The notes: a model not told the origin generated them from the letters alone. DNA of 64,000 nt from Oscillatoriaceae cyanobacterium M33_DOE_052 (GCA_015296065.1 DVDU01000100.1:106021-170020); one strand, 5' to 3'. Positions 44,684 to 53,994 are shown, counted from the first letter of the stretch. Translations and numbers: made by a program.

Positions 44684-46303
44684 ATGGAAAAGCTAAAATC
44701 TGTCTCGGAGCAATTGGCAGTGGCCGTGGAGGAGGGCAGCTCTGGGGCGATCGCCTGTTTCCAGGACCAGGGCAGCTTCTACCGACAGCACCAAAATTTG
44801 CTTTACGACCTGACGATGGCAATTCATCGCGGCACTAATCTCGATCGCATTCTCCAGCTCACCGCTGACCGGCTTGTAGAAGCCCTCCAAACTGAGCGGG
44901 CTACTATCTTACTGCTGAAGTACGCCGATCCGTTGTTCAAAACTCGTCAAGCGCGCTCCGCAGAGGCGCTGAATCGGGAGACGGATCCAGGGAAACGGCC
45001 CCCACAGCCCCTCCCCCGGGTCAAAATTACTGTGGTGGCTCAAGCCACTAGCTCTGATCAGGGCGACAGTAAACCGCAACTGCACCAATCTTTTTGGCTT
45101 CACGAGTGCTTTTGGTGCCAAGCCGCTTTCACTAACGCTCCCCATCCGGTGCCAATATCTGATTTGGCGGAGTTTCTCCGAGGCGGCTCGAATTGCACCT
45201 ATGCCCCGATTTTCGATCCCGATGCCCGCCCCACCGGTGTCAATGTGCCTCTAGTGGGTTCGGCGGGGGGTAGTTCCTCGAGTACCACAGTTTTGGGATT
45301 TCTCGTGTTAGAACATTCCCAAGCACGCCCCTGGCTGGCAGAAGAGCTGCGGCTACTGGAAATTGTGGCAGCCAGCCTTAGCACTGCGATTCTCCATTCC
45401 CAAACCATCCAGCACGTTCAGGCTTTGGTGGAAGACCGCAACGCCCAGTTACATAGTTCTCTGGACGTACAGGCAAAACTCTATGAAAAAAGCCGCCAGC
45501 AAGTGGAGCAACTGCGACGCTTAAATCAGGTTAAGGATGAAATTCTCAGTACCCTGAGCCATGAGCTAAATACTCCCCTCACGACGATGAAAATGGCAGT
45601 ACAGATGCTCCGGCAACCGGGTTTGCCTTTGGAGCGGCAGGTGAAATATCTGGATATTTTGGAAGAAGAGCTGCGCCGAGAAAGCAATCTGGTGAAGGAT
45701 TTGCTCAACTTGCAAAGGTTGGAGTCGGGGAGCGTGGAGCCTTTTGTGCAAACCGTGGAGCTGAAACAGTTTTTGCGCAATTTAGCTAATTCTTTTGACG
45801 CGAAATGGGCGGAGGCAGAGTTAAAGCTGTCTCTGTCTTTGCCTAAGAGTGCGATTAAATTGCAAACCGACGCCAACAGCCTCGATCGGATTTTGATGGA
45901 GCTGCTCACGAATGCGGGCAAATACTCGGAACCGGGCTCTACTGTCCACCTGCAGATTGCCCACGATCGCTCTGCTAATCAAGTGGTGATGAATCTGACT
46001 AATATCGGCGTGGGTATCTCGGAGGAGGATTTGCCCTACATCTTTGATAAGTTTCGCCGGGGTACTGGGGTCACGGAGCGGGCGATCGCTGGCACCGGTT
46101 TAGGTTTAGCACTGGTTAAGTCTCTAGTTCAGCAGTTGAATGGCACTATTACCGTCGTCAGTCGCCCCTTAGCCCGAATGGGAGATGGGGAGATGGGGGG
46201 GACGGGGGGACAGGGGGACGGGGAGACGGGGGGACGTTCAGCCGTACTTTATGAAACTTGTTTCACTCTTACCCTTCCCCAACTATCTGCTACTGCATCT
46301 TGA
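44684..46303 (+). CDS. GAF-domain sensor histidine kinase
   Basis: The 539-residue kinase has an N-terminal GAF domain (about 45-245; QTERATILLLKYADPLF and LGFLVLEHSQARPW), a coiled coil, a HisKA dimerisation domain with H293 in LSTLSHELNTPL, and HATPase motifs DRILMELLTNAGKYS (N), GISEEDLPYIFDKFRRG (G1) and GTGLGLALVKSL (G2). No membrane helix is present, so it is cytoplasmic. Near the C terminus, after ITVVSRPLAR, an insert MGDGEMGGTGGQGDGETGG is encoded by a G-rich minisatellite. No response regulator lies beside it. Confidence 0.9.
   Translation: MEKLKSVSEQLAVAVEEGSSGAIACFQDQGSFYRQHQNLLYDLTMAIHRGTNLDRILQLTADRLVEALQTERATILLLKYADPLFKTRQARSAEALNRETDPGKRPPQPLPRVKITVVAQATSSDQGDSKPQLHQSFWLHECFWCQAAFTNAPHPVPISDLAEFLRGGSNCTYAPIFDPDARPTGVNVPLVGSAGGSSSSTTVLGFLVLEHSQARPWLAEELRLLEIVAASLSTAILHSQTIQHVQALVEDRNAQLHSSLDVQAKLYEKSRQQVEQLRRLNQVKDEILSTLSHELNTPLTTMKMAVQMLRQPGLPLERQVKYLDILEEELRRESNLVKDLLNLQRLESGSVEPFVQTVELKQFLRNLANSFDAKWAEAELKLSLSLPKSAIKLQTDANSLDRILMELLTNAGKYSEPGSTVHLQIAHDRSANQVVMNLTNIGVGISEEDLPYIFDKFRRGTGVTERAIAGTGLGLALVKSLVQQLNGTITVVSRPLARMGDGEMGGTGGQGDGETGGRSAVLYETCFTLTLPQLSATAS
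46174..46236. repeat. GGGGAGACGG minisatellite inside the histidine kinase gene
   Basis: Imperfect 7-9 base units (GGGAGATG, GGGGGACG, GGGGAGACG) form a G-rich tract coding for a Gly-rich insert just after the last ATPase motif. The same unit family is found at 31950-32005 and 63890-63925. Confidence 0.7.
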
Positions 46304-46660
46304 TTTGATGACGCTTGTCCAAAGTCCTTTGTCATTTGAATTGATAATTGACAATTGACAATTGATAATTGATAATTGATAATTAACAATTAAACAATTG
46401 ACAATTATCAATTATCAATTACCCAATTATCAATTACCCAATTACCCAATTACCCAATTATCAATTATAGTCATTTCAAATAGACATGAAACAATCGAGA
46501 TTGCCCTCACCCCCATCTCCTTTTCTCTCTCCCCCCTTTCCAAGGGGGGTAGGGGGGATGGAGAGGGGACGGGGGTGAGGGCGGAGTCAATCCCATTCTT
46601 ATTTGAAATAACTATACCCAATTATCAATTATCAATTATCAATTATCAATTATCAACAGA
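46304..46660. other. Intergenic region of AATTATC heptamers and a MITE-like element
   Basis: AATTGACAATTGATAATTGA-type heptamers and ATTACCCA units fill 46335-46465 and 46617-46655, on both sides of the element at 46466-46616. A long frame running through here into the next gene (46398-46991) is not supported. Confidence 0.65.
46466..46616. mobile_element. MITE-like inverted-repeat element, copy B
   Basis: The left end TATAGTCATTTCAAATAGAC and the right end (reverse complement TATAGTTATTTCAAATAAGA) are inverted repeats. Immediately inside is ATGAAACA-TCGA-ATTGCCCT, shared with copy A at 2888. The interior is CCCCCCTTTCCAAGGGGGG plus GGGGGTGAGGG. The element is 151 bases long, non-coding and flanked by TA-rich heptamers. 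Confidence 0.65.
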
Positions 46661-48346
46661 ATGCTCAAAACTACTGCTGCTGCTAAACCCCCACGCTGGC
46701 AAAGAGTCAAATCCTCTCCCTTGGGTCGCCAAAGAGAAGTTTTTGGAGCGGCGGGCACCTTTATTTTTTGGCTGTGGTTGGATCGCAAACTGGGGCGCAA
46801 TTCTCCCGAAGTGCGCGAGCGACGGGCGCGATGGTTGGTGCAAAAGCTGCTCGATTTGGGTCCAACTTTTATTAAAATCGGCCAAGCTCTCTCCACTCGT
46901 GCGGATTTGCTGCCTCGGGAGTATGTTCTGGAGTTGGGAAAACTGCAAGATAATGTACCTCCATTTGGTGTGGAGGAAGCGATCGGCCTGATAGAATCGC
47001 AATTCGGCAAACCCATTTATGCTCTCTATAAGGAGTTTTACGAGCGCCCGATCGCGGCTGCCAGTCTCGGACAAGTCCATAAAGCCCTGCTTTACACCGG
47101 CGAAGAAGTGGTGGTGAAAGTCCAGCGCCCCGTCTTGGAAGATTTATTCCGCTTGGATTTTCTGGCTTTGGGCAAATTGGTGCGCTTTTGCCGCCACTGG
47201 TTTCCTTGGATGAGAAAATATAATCTCGAAGCGATATACCAAGAATTTTTCAATATCTTATATCAAGAAATTGATTATATTCAAGAGGGAAAAAATAGTG
47301 AAAGATTTCGCAGCAATTTTCACGATAACCACCGCATTATTGTGCCCAAAGTTTACTGGGACTACACCACAACTAAAATCCTGACTTTGGAATATATGCC
47401 GGGGATTAAGGTGGACGATCGCCAAGCGCTCCAAGATTGGGGCATCAATCCCCAGGAAATTAATACCATCGGCATCTGCTGCTATCTCAAGCAGTTATTG
47501 ATTGATGGATTTTTTCAGGCTGACCCCCATCCCGGTAATATGGCAGTGCATCGCCAGCGAAAAGGGCTGATTTTTTACGATTTCGGCATGATGTATGAAA
47601 TCACAGCTCTGAATAAAGATGAGATGCTGGTGACGTTTTTTGCCGTCTTGCGCAAAGATACAGATAATGTGGTGAGCCAGCTCATCAAGATGGGTTTAAT
47701 CGAGCCGGTATCTGATATGAAGCCCGTGCGGCGGTTGATTACCTTTCTCCTGGATAAATTTACGGAAAAACCGATAGATTTTCAGGCTTTCAGCGAAATC
47801 AGGAGCGAGCTTTATGTGATGTTTGAGCAGCAACCTTTTCGGCTGCCTGCGCAGATGACGTATATTTTAAAGGCTCTGACTACCCTAGATGGGGTGGCGA
47901 GAAATCTGGACCCGCAATATAACTTGGTAGCGGCGGCTCAGCCTTTTGTGAAAAGCATTACCGTTGCTCAAGGACAGAGGAATATTATTGGCACCCTGGC
48001 AAGGCAAACTAAGGATTTTATCCAGTACAAGCTGCAGCAACCAAGCCAAACCGAAGTTATATTCCGCCGGTTAGAGGCCAAAATTGCGGAGGGAGAGTTG
48101 GAGTTGCAGGTGCGGTCCGTGGAGAGCGATCGCGCCCTCAAACGCATTTACCTAGCCCTCAAAACCCTGATTTATGCCTTATTGACAGGATTTAGCTTTG
48201 TGGTCGGAGTCGTCTTGCTTCTAGTCCCTTACCCTTCGTGGGCGATCGCGGTTTTTTGCCTCGGAGCGATATTTTCTGTTTTTTTGCTCCGTTCCCTCGC
48301 CGCCTTATCCTTCCGGGAAAAATTAGACAAACTCGCCGAAAAATAA
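46661..48346 (+). CDS. ABC1/UbiB (AarF) family atypical kinase
   Basis: This 561-residue member of the ABC1/UbiB family has the family-specific KxGQ motif in FIKIGQALSTRADLLP, the Ala-rich nucleotide loop in AAASLGQVHKA, the catalytic lysine in VVVKVQRP, and the metal-binding DPHPGNM and FYDFGMM segments. Two membrane helices lie at the C terminus (TLIYALLTGFSFVVGVVLLL and WAIAVFCLGAIFSVFLL). In cyanobacteria such kinases are linked to prenylquinone homeostasis in the thylakoid. Several paralogues are usual, so the exact role cannot be assigned. Confidence 0.92.
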   Translation: MLKTTAAAKPPRWQRVKSSPLGRQREVFGAAGTFIFWLWLDRKLGRNSPEVRERRARWLVQKLLDLGPTFIKIGQALSTRADLLPREYVLELGKLQDNVPPFGVEEAIGLIESQFGKPIYALYKEFYERPIAAASLGQVHKALLYTGEEVVVKVQRPVLEDLFRLDFLALGKLVRFCRHWFPWMRKYNLEAIYQEFFNILYQEIDYIQEGKNSERFRSNFHDNHRIIVPKVYWDYTTTKILTLEYMPGIKVDDRQALQDWGINPQEINTIGICCYLKQLLIDGFFQADPHPGNMAVHRQRKGLIFYDFGMMYEITALNKDEMLVTFFAVLRKDTDNVVSQLIKMGLIEPVSDMKPVRRLITFLLDKFTEKPIDFQAFSEIRSELYVMFEQQPFRLPAQMTYILKALTTLDGVARNLDPQYNLVAAAQPFVKSITVAQGQRNIIGTLARQTKDFIQYKLQQPSQTEVIFRRLEAKIAEGELELQVRSVESDRALKRIYLALKTLIYALLTGFSFVVGVVLLLVPYPSWAIAVFCLGAIFSVFLLRSLAALSFREKLDKLAEK

Positions 48347-48775
48347 ACCCCGATGCCCAACTACCGACGATTCTGGCCAATCGGAGCCCGCCGCCACGCC
48401 CCAAAATATGTTACAGTCGATGGCAGGGAAACCTTAAGCAAATACCACAGGCATCAAGGCAGCAAGTTTTAGGCAACGACACTTGTCTGGGTTCGCGCTT
48501 CGATGATAAATACTGCTCCATCTTAGGGGCATCATCCCCCAGGGAAACATCTTTTACCACTTTTTCCCCCGGGAACAGCAACCTTTCCTCTTCCCCAGGA
48601 TCTAGCTGGCGCCATGCCCCTCCCTTGAATCTCGATAATTCGCAGCGATCGCTTCGCTGACCATAAATGTCGGCTTTTCCCCCACAGGAGTGCATCAATT
48701 CAAAGGGGAGCGGGGGAGACGGGTCCCCGTCTCCGGGTCCCTCAAGAGCCCCCTCAGTGCTTCACATGGACGAAT
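48347..48775. other. Intergenic region, no gene recognised
   Basis: Between the ABC1 kinase and the cyclase there is no frame with protein-like sequence on either strand. It includes a GGGAGACGGG/CCCCGTCTCC inverted pair at about 48712-48736. No remnant of a Ser/Thr kinase or AAA domain that might belong to the downstream cyclase was recognised. Confidence 0.5.
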
Positions 48776-51700
48776 ATGTGGGAAGAACGTTATAAATCTG
48801 CATTAGAATTACACAAACAAACGGCAAACGTCGAGAACCTGAATGGCAGCGGCGAGCGGGAATCACCATCGATAGATTTGAATGCTAACCGCATAATTGC
48901 CGCCATCGATAAAGCGGAAATTTTTAATATTAAAATCGTCCAATCTACCCTGATGGGCAATTATGATGCGGCAATTAATGCCGGTCAAGCTGCCTTAAAA
49001 ATGCTGGATGTGGAACTGCCAGAAACAGATTTTCAGGGAGAGATTGCCAGAGAAATTATTCAAGTTAACGAACATCTAGAAGGAAAAAATATCGGGGAAC
49101 TTTTGCACGCGATCGAGCTGAACGAACCGGCGTACAGAATGATTCTCAAACTCCTGATTTCCACTTCTGATGCCGCCTACTATATCAGCCAAGACCTGTT
49201 TGCCATCCTGATTGTAAAAGCGGTCAATATTTCCCTGAAATACGGCCACATCCCGGAATCATCCTATGCTTACTCAGCTTACGGATTTCTGCTGGGGTCG
49301 ATGATTGGCAATTACCGCGATGGCTATGCGTTCGGACAGCTCGCCGTTAACCTCAGCCACAAATTCAACCATCCAGCCCAAAAATGTCAAACCTGCAATA
49401 TGCTGGGTAACTTCATCCTCCCTTGGGTGAAACAGATTCAATTTGCTGATGCCATCAACAATGAAGGCTATCAAGCCGGTTTGGATTCGGGCGAGTTACA
49501 ATTTGCTGGCTACATCCTCGGTAACAAAGCCTTAAACTACTTTTACCAGGGCAAGCCATTACCAGAGCTACTGGCAGAATTAGCCAAGTTTTTGCAGTTC
49601 AGCGAACAGACGAAAAATCAGTGGGCAACTGATGCCTTGCGAGCCTGCCAGATGGCGCTCCTGAACCTGATGGAAAAAACTGCCAGCAAGCTGGATTTTG
49701 AACCTGTGGAAATCGCCGACTTGCCATCACCGGATCACTTTCGGGAACACCAGGGGTTTTCTGGAGCTTGTCTGGAACATATCTATAAGGGGCAAATTTT
49801 CTCTCTTTACGGGGAATGGGAGATGGCTCAGTCTCACCTTAGCTCGGCGGAGAATTTGCTGGGTTTTATCCTGGGCTTGATTCCCGTGGCAGAGTATAAT
49901 TTTTACTCTTCTCTATGTTTGACAGCTCTTTATCCCCAAGTACCGCCAGCAGAGCAAAAAAAATATCTGGATAAATTAGAGGCGAATCAAAAACAGATGC
50001 GCATCTGGGCGGATAACTGCAAAGAGAATTTCCTGCATAAATACTTCTTGGTGGCGGCGGAAATGGCCAGAATTACTGGCAATGATTTGGAGGCGATCGA
50101 CTTGTACGATCGGGCCATTACCGCCGCCTCGGAACAGGAATTTATCCAGAATGCCGCCTTAGCGAACGAGCTAGCCGCCGCTTTCTGGCTCAGCAAAGGC
50201 AAACAGAAAATTGCCCGCACCTATATGCGCGATGCGTGGTATGGCTACGAACGCTGGGGTGCTACCCGCAAAGTAGAAGATTTGCACCAGCGTTATCCCC
50301 AGCTCCTCGGTGAAGAATCCGGTACAGAAAGGGGATTTCTTCAGCAAATCTCGGTAAAGACGCATGGGTTATCTGCGGAAACCCGGTTTCTCGAGGTCCT
50401 CGGCTCGGCTCCAGATTTAGTGATGGTGATGAAAGCATCCCAAGCCATATCCGGGGAAATCGTCCTGGATAAATTACTGGCTAAATTGATGAAAATTCTC
50501 CTGGAGCATTCGGGAGCCGCAAAAGGCTACTTGATTTGCGAAAGTAAGGACTCATGGTATATAGAAGCCGAAGCGGTGGCAGACCCCAGCACCAATCAGG
50601 TGCGCTTGGGGAAGATTTTGCGCGGGCTTCCCGTGGCCGATCGGCTCCCAGAAACAATGGTCAAATATGCCATCCGCACGAGAGAAAGTGTGGTTTTGAA
50701 CCGCGCCTCCGCCGAAGGTAACTTTACCAGCGACCCCTACATTAAGCAAAATCAACCCCAGTCGATCGTCGTAGCTCCCCTGGTCAACCAAAAAAAGCTC
50801 AACGGCATCATTTACCTAGAAACCAATGTGGCTAATGCTTTTCCCCCGGAGAAACTGGCAGTATTGAATCTGCTGTTATCTCAAGCCGCCATTTCTATAG
50901 AAACTGCCCAATTTTACACCAAAACCGCTGCCCTCAACGTGGCCTATGAGCGTTTCGTCCCTCGGCAATTTCTGCAATTTCTGGAAAAAGACAGCATTGT
51001 GGATGTGCGCCTGGGCGACCACGTGCAAAAAGAAATGTCTATCCTCTTTTCCGATATCCGCAAATTTACCGCCCTCTCGGAAAAGATGAGCCCGGAAGAA
51101 AATTTCAAATTCATCAACTCCTATCTCAGCACGATGGAACCTGCGATCAGCACGAATAACGGGTTTATTGACAAATACATCGGCGATGCAATCATGGCTC
51201 TGTTCAGTGGCGGAGCGGAAAGGGGGCGGGCTTCTATATCTGGAGAAATTCAGCCTGCAGATGATGCAGTGAGAGCTGGTATCGCGATGCTCCATCGCCT
51301 CCGAGAATACAATCAAGGGCGGGAGCGTGCTGGTTATCTCCCGATTGAAATTGGGATCGGGATTAATACTGGTTCTCTGATGTTGGGGACGATCGGCGGT
51401 CACAACCGCATGGATAGTACCGTCATCAGCGATGCGGTGAATTTAGCTTCTCGTTTGGAAGACCTCACCAAAGAATATGGCGTTTCCCTGCTGATTTCCC
51501 ACCAAACCTTTTTGCGCTTGCAAAATCCTAATCAATACTCGATCCGCATTATTGACCGGGTGAAGGTGAAGGGAAAATCTCAGGATGTGGCGGTATTTGA
51601 GGTTTTCGATGGGGACGAACCGGAACTGCGGGATGGCAAATTAGCCACCGCTGCGATTTTTGAAGAAGGTTTGCTCCTTTCTTACCGCAAAGCCTACAGC

Positions 51701-51796
51701 CTAGCGGTGGTGAGATTTGAAGAATGCCTCCGCCGCAACCCGACCGATCGGGTAGCCCAAATTTATTTGGAACGCTGCCAGCAGCAAATGAGCTAA
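48776..51796 (+). CDS. Adenylate/guanylate cyclase with helical-repeat and GAF domains
   Basis: The 1006-residue product has an N-terminal helical-repeat region (1-530) of the kind that follows the AAA-type module in giant cyanobacterial Ser/Thr kinases (AALKMLDVELPE; YDRAITAASEQEFIQNAALA), a GAF domain (about 545-700; APLVNQKKLNGIIYLE) and a class III cyclase domain (about 720-920). The cyclase keeps both metal aspartates (FSDIRKFT and YIGDAIMALF), a substrate Lys in VKVKGKSQD and the transition-state region SDAVNLASRLEDL, so it should be active. The kinase and AAA modules of the parent architecture are absent, leaving GAF as the recognisable sensor. Adenylate specificity is likely but unproven. 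Confidence 0.87.
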   Translation: MWEERYKSALELHKQTANVENLNGSGERESPSIDLNANRIIAAIDKAEIFNIKIVQSTLMGNYDAAINAGQAALKMLDVELPETDFQGEIAREIIQVNEHLEGKNIGELLHAIELNEPAYRMILKLLISTSDAAYYISQDLFAILIVKAVNISLKYGHIPESSYAYSAYGFLLGSMIGNYRDGYAFGQLAVNLSHKFNHPAQKCQTCNMLGNFILPWVKQIQFADAINNEGYQAGLDSGELQFAGYILGNKALNYFYQGKPLPELLAELAKFLQFSEQTKNQWATDALRACQMALLNLMEKTASKLDFEPVEIADLPSPDHFREHQGFSGACLEHIYKGQIFSLYGEWEMAQSHLSSAENLLGFILGLIPVAEYNFYSSLCLTALYPQVPPAEQKKYLDKLEANQKQMRIWADNCKENFLHKYFLVAAEMARITGNDLEAIDLYDRAITAASEQEFIQNAALANELAAAFWLSKGKQKIARTYMRDAWYGYERWGATRKVEDLHQRYPQLLGEESGTERGFLQQISVKTHGLSAETRFLEVLGSAPDLVMVMKASQAISGEIVLDKLLAKLMKILLEHSGAAKGYLICESKDSWYIEAEAVADPSTNQVRLGKILRGLPVADRLPETMVKYAIRTRESVVLNRASAEGNFTSDPYIKQNQPQSIVVAPLVNQKKLNGIIYLETNVANAFPPEKLAVLNLLLSQAAISIETAQFYTKTAALNVAYERFVPRQFLQFLEKDSIVDVRLGDHVQKEMSILFSDIRKFTALSEKMSPEENFKFINSYLSTMEPAISTNNGFIDKYIGDAIMALFSGGAERGRASISGEIQPADDAVRAGIAMLHRLREYNQGRERAGYLPIEIGIGINTGSLMLGTIGGHNRMDSTVISDAVNLASRLEDLTKEYGVSLLISHQTFLRLQNPNQYSIRIIDRVKVKGKSQDVAVFEVFDGDEPELRDGKLATAAIFEEGLLLSYRKAYSLAVVRFEECLRRNPTDRVAQIYLERCQQQMS

Positions 51797-51814
51797 ATTA
51801 TCATTGGCAGAAAA

Positions 51815-51848
51815 AACCGGGTTGAAACCATTCGCCAGCAACCCGGTT
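51815..51848. terminator. AACCCGGTTTCTGG hairpin between convergent genes
   Basis: AACCGGGTT (51815-51823) pairs with AACCCGGTT (51840-51848) around a 16-base loop, between the cyclase stop and the end of the peroxiredoxin gene. It belongs to the AAACCCGGTTTCT repeat family. Confidence 0.5.
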
Positions 51849-51873
51849 TCTGGGGGACAAAGGACAAAAGAAT

Positions 51874-52341
51874 CTAGGCGGCGGCGCCTTGGATTTCTTT
51901 AATCACTTTCAGTGAGATATCCACATGCCCTTTGAAATCCATCATCGAATCAAAGATGTGGCGGACAATTCCCTGTTTATCTATCACATATGTTACCCGT
52001 CCGGGGAGGATAAATAGAGTAGCGGGAACGCCGTAAAGCTGCCGCAGTTGGTTGTTATTATCGCTCAAGAGGATAAACGGCAAATTGTATTTGCTGGCGA
52101 ATTGCTGGTGAGAGCTGGTGGAGTCACCGCTAACACCAATCACCTCGGCGCCTGCTTCTGTAAAAGTTTCGTAGGTATCGCGAAATGCGCATGATTCCGC
52201 CGTGCATCCCGGGGTGTCATCTTTGGGGTAGAAATACAGGACAACGCTTTTTTTGCCCTGGAAATCTTTCAGGCTCACTTTTTCCCCGGTTTGGGAAGTG
52301 AGAGTGAAATCTGGTGCTTTATCTCCAACTTTAACTGCCAT
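51874..52341 (-). CDS. Peroxiredoxin, Bcp/PrxQ type
   Basis: The 155-residue thiol peroxidase starts MAVKVGDKAPDFTL. Peroxidatic Cys46 and resolving Cys51 stand in DDTPGCTAESCAFRD, the C-x4-C arrangement of PrxQ/Bcp proteins, which are recycled by thioredoxin. PrxQ protects the photosynthetic apparatus from peroxides. ATG 52341 was chosen over a GTG at 52368 because the family starts there. It is co-oriented with the Trm1-like gene 46 bases upstream and may be co-transcribed. Confidence 0.93.
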   Translation of the reverse strand: MAVKVGDKAPDFTLTSQTGEKVSLKDFQGKKSVVLYFYPKDDTPGCTAESCAFRDTYETFTEAGAEVIGVSGDSTSSHQQFASKYNLPFILLSDNNNQLRQLYGVPATLFILPGRVTYVIDKQGIVRHIFDSMMDFKGHVDISLKVIKEIQGAAA

Positions 52342-52387
52342 CGCGGTTTTCTTTACAAATCTGTGCAAAAGTTTAAGTTTCTTTATC

Positions 52388-53488
52388 TTACCCCGAAGAC
52401 TGCCGCGCCGCCGCGACGATCGCCCGGATGGGGGCGTCAGTTTTGATGGCTTGGGGGTTGATGTGGGTGGCGGTAGCGCGAAAACCTTGATTTTGTAGGG
52501 AAGAAATCAGGTAATCTCGTTTGGGAATGTCCATTTTGCCTCGGCGTCCGATTTCCCCCAGGGGGTAAAAATAGGGGGGAAAATCGGTTTCTCCGGCCAT
52601 GATTTCCAACAACGTCACTCTTTCTGGCCATTGCCACTGATGGGCCAGAGCCTGCATCCGGGTCAAAAAGGGGCGATCGTGTAGCCAACCCAACCACATC
52701 GGACCGCTCAAAACCAAATTTTCGCCATCCTCACCACAAACCACCCGCCCCAAATATCGCCATGACACCAGTTGATAGTTACCACAACTATGACAATAAC
52801 CGAGAAAACCATAATTAGCCGCCGTCAGAGACTCCGCCGCCACCAGACGCACCATCACTCGATAAGTCCCTGCCCAAAATAAGGAAAAAACCGGTGCAAT
52901 TCCTAATCCTTTAGCGGCGGCTTCTCGCTGCAAACTCCCCAACAGCAAGCGCAAACCTTGCTCGTGAACGGCGGGGTGCGATCGAGCATAAGCCCCATAA
53001 GCAGCTAAACTTTTTTCCGGCTGCTTCCCCGCCACCGTCCGGCCATCAGTGCTAGTAATATACACCAAACCCCCGATTTTCGTCGCCCACAAACAACTAC
53101 TCAAATAAGGCGATGCACTGCCAAAACAATCCACATCCACCAAATCATAAAAATCCCGGCGGTTGTACGCATCAAAAAACACCTCCAACGCATCCTTTTG
53201 CGTCACCCGCCCCCACCCCAACCCCACAACCTCAGCCAGATTTTCCCGGACTAAAGAGAGAATCTCCGGGTTGCCCTCATTCACCCACAACTCATCCGCC
53301 CCACTTTCCAACCGATAACGTAACGATCGCACCCCACAACCCGCCATCGCCTCCAATACCCGCAAACGTCCCGTATCTTGCCGGTAAACCGCTGCCGCCA
53401 ACACCCCCAAATCTCTCACTACTTGCCCTTGGGGGCGATAAAAAGCCTTACCAATTTCAAATCTAGCTTGACCTTCTTGATTAGTCAT
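52388..53488 (-). CDS. tRNA (guanine26-N2)-dimethyltransferase, Trm1-like
   Basis: The 366-residue product matches the Trm1 family: EIGKAFYRPQGQVVRDLGVL near the N terminus, SAM motif VLEAMAGCGVRSLRYRLE, DVDCFGSASPYLSS as the catalytic motif, ITSTDGRTVAGK, and a zinc-ribbon-like YCHSCGNYQ with one Cys pair. Trm1 is widespread in archaea and eukaryotes and restricted in bacteria, but is known from some lineages (Aquifex, cyanobacteria). ATG 53488 was chosen over a TTG at 53527. It methylates G26 (and possibly G27) of tRNA, if it behaves like the family. Confidence 0.85.
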   Translation of the reverse strand: MTNQEGQARFEIGKAFYRPQGQVVRDLGVLAAAVYRQDTGRLRVLEAMAGCGVRSLRYRLESGADELWVNEGNPEILSLVRENLAEVVGLGWGRVTQKDALEVFFDAYNRRDFYDLVDVDCFGSASPYLSSCLWATKIGGLVYITSTDGRTVAGKQPEKSLAAYGAYARSHPAVHEQGLRLLLGSLQREAAAKGLGIAPVFSLFWAGTYRVMVRLVAAESLTAANYGFLGYCHSCGNYQLVSWRYLGRVVCGEDGENLVLSGPMWLGWLHDRPFLTRMQALAHQWQWPERVTLLEIMAGETDFPPYFYPLGEIGRRGKMDIPKRDYLISSLQNQGFRATATHINPQAIKTDAPIRAIVAAARQSSG

Positions 53489-53553
53489 AAATATTCCGTG
53501 AGACAGCGCGTCATCGGGTGAAGTCAATTGATAATTGATAATTGATAATTATC

Positions 53554-53707
53554 AATTGGGCAGATCCGGATCTACCACCAGTCAACCACCGCCCACAATA
53601 GTCACAATTTCTAACTTATCTTCAGCTTAGATTTCCGTATTTGCCCAAAACTGATGGTGGAGGATTTCCCCATTGTATTCCACGGCAATTAACCGGAGGT
53701 TTAAGCC
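53554..53707 (-). pseudogene. Decayed partial duplicate of thiS (3' half)
   Basis: Bases 53554-53707 duplicate 53751-53904 almost exactly (154 bases each, a few substitutions) and so repeat the last 42 or so codons of thiS plus the downstream flank. The copy lacks the 5' half of the gene and has a TAA where thiS has the glutamine codon in EIQAGDK, so it cannot make a functional protein. AATAATT heptamers lie at both junctions, which may have mediated the duplication. Confidence 0.85.
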
Positions 53708-53778
53708 CAATTAATAATTAATAATTATTAATTATTAATTATTAATTATTAATTGGGCAGATCCGGATCTACCACCAG

Positions 53779-53994
53779 TCAACCACCGCCCACAATAGTC
53801 ACAATTTCCAACTTATCTCCAGCTTGGATTTCCGTATTTGCCCAAAACTGACGGTGGAGGATTTCACCATTGTATTCCACGGCAATTAACCGGGGGTTTA
53901 AGCCTAGCTGTTCCAGGAGTTCTGGCAGTTTGGTATATTGGGCACAGGTGGCCTCAGCCCCGTTGACTTGAAGGATAATTTCTGTGTTAGTCAT
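53779..53994 (-). CDS. thiS: Sulfur carrier protein ThiS
   Basis: The 71-residue ubiquitin-like carrier ends in the required Gly-Gly (VTIVGGG). Its C-terminal glycine is adenylated and converted to thiocarboxylate to donate sulfur for the thiazole ring of thiamine. LIAVEYNGEILHRQFW is typical of ThiS. It lies 35 bases downstream of thiE on the same strand, so both are probably one transcript. A truncated copy follows it. Confidence 0.93.
   Translation of the reverse strand: MTNTEIILQVNGAEATCAQYTKLPELLEQLGLNPRLIAVEYNGEILHRQFWANTEIQAGDKLEIVTIVGGG

Noticed and set aside
46398..46991. A 197-codon frame overlapping the start of the ABC1 kinase gene
   Set aside because: Its first half translates AATTATCA heptamers and the MITE-like element; its second half is an out-of-frame reading of the kinase gene.
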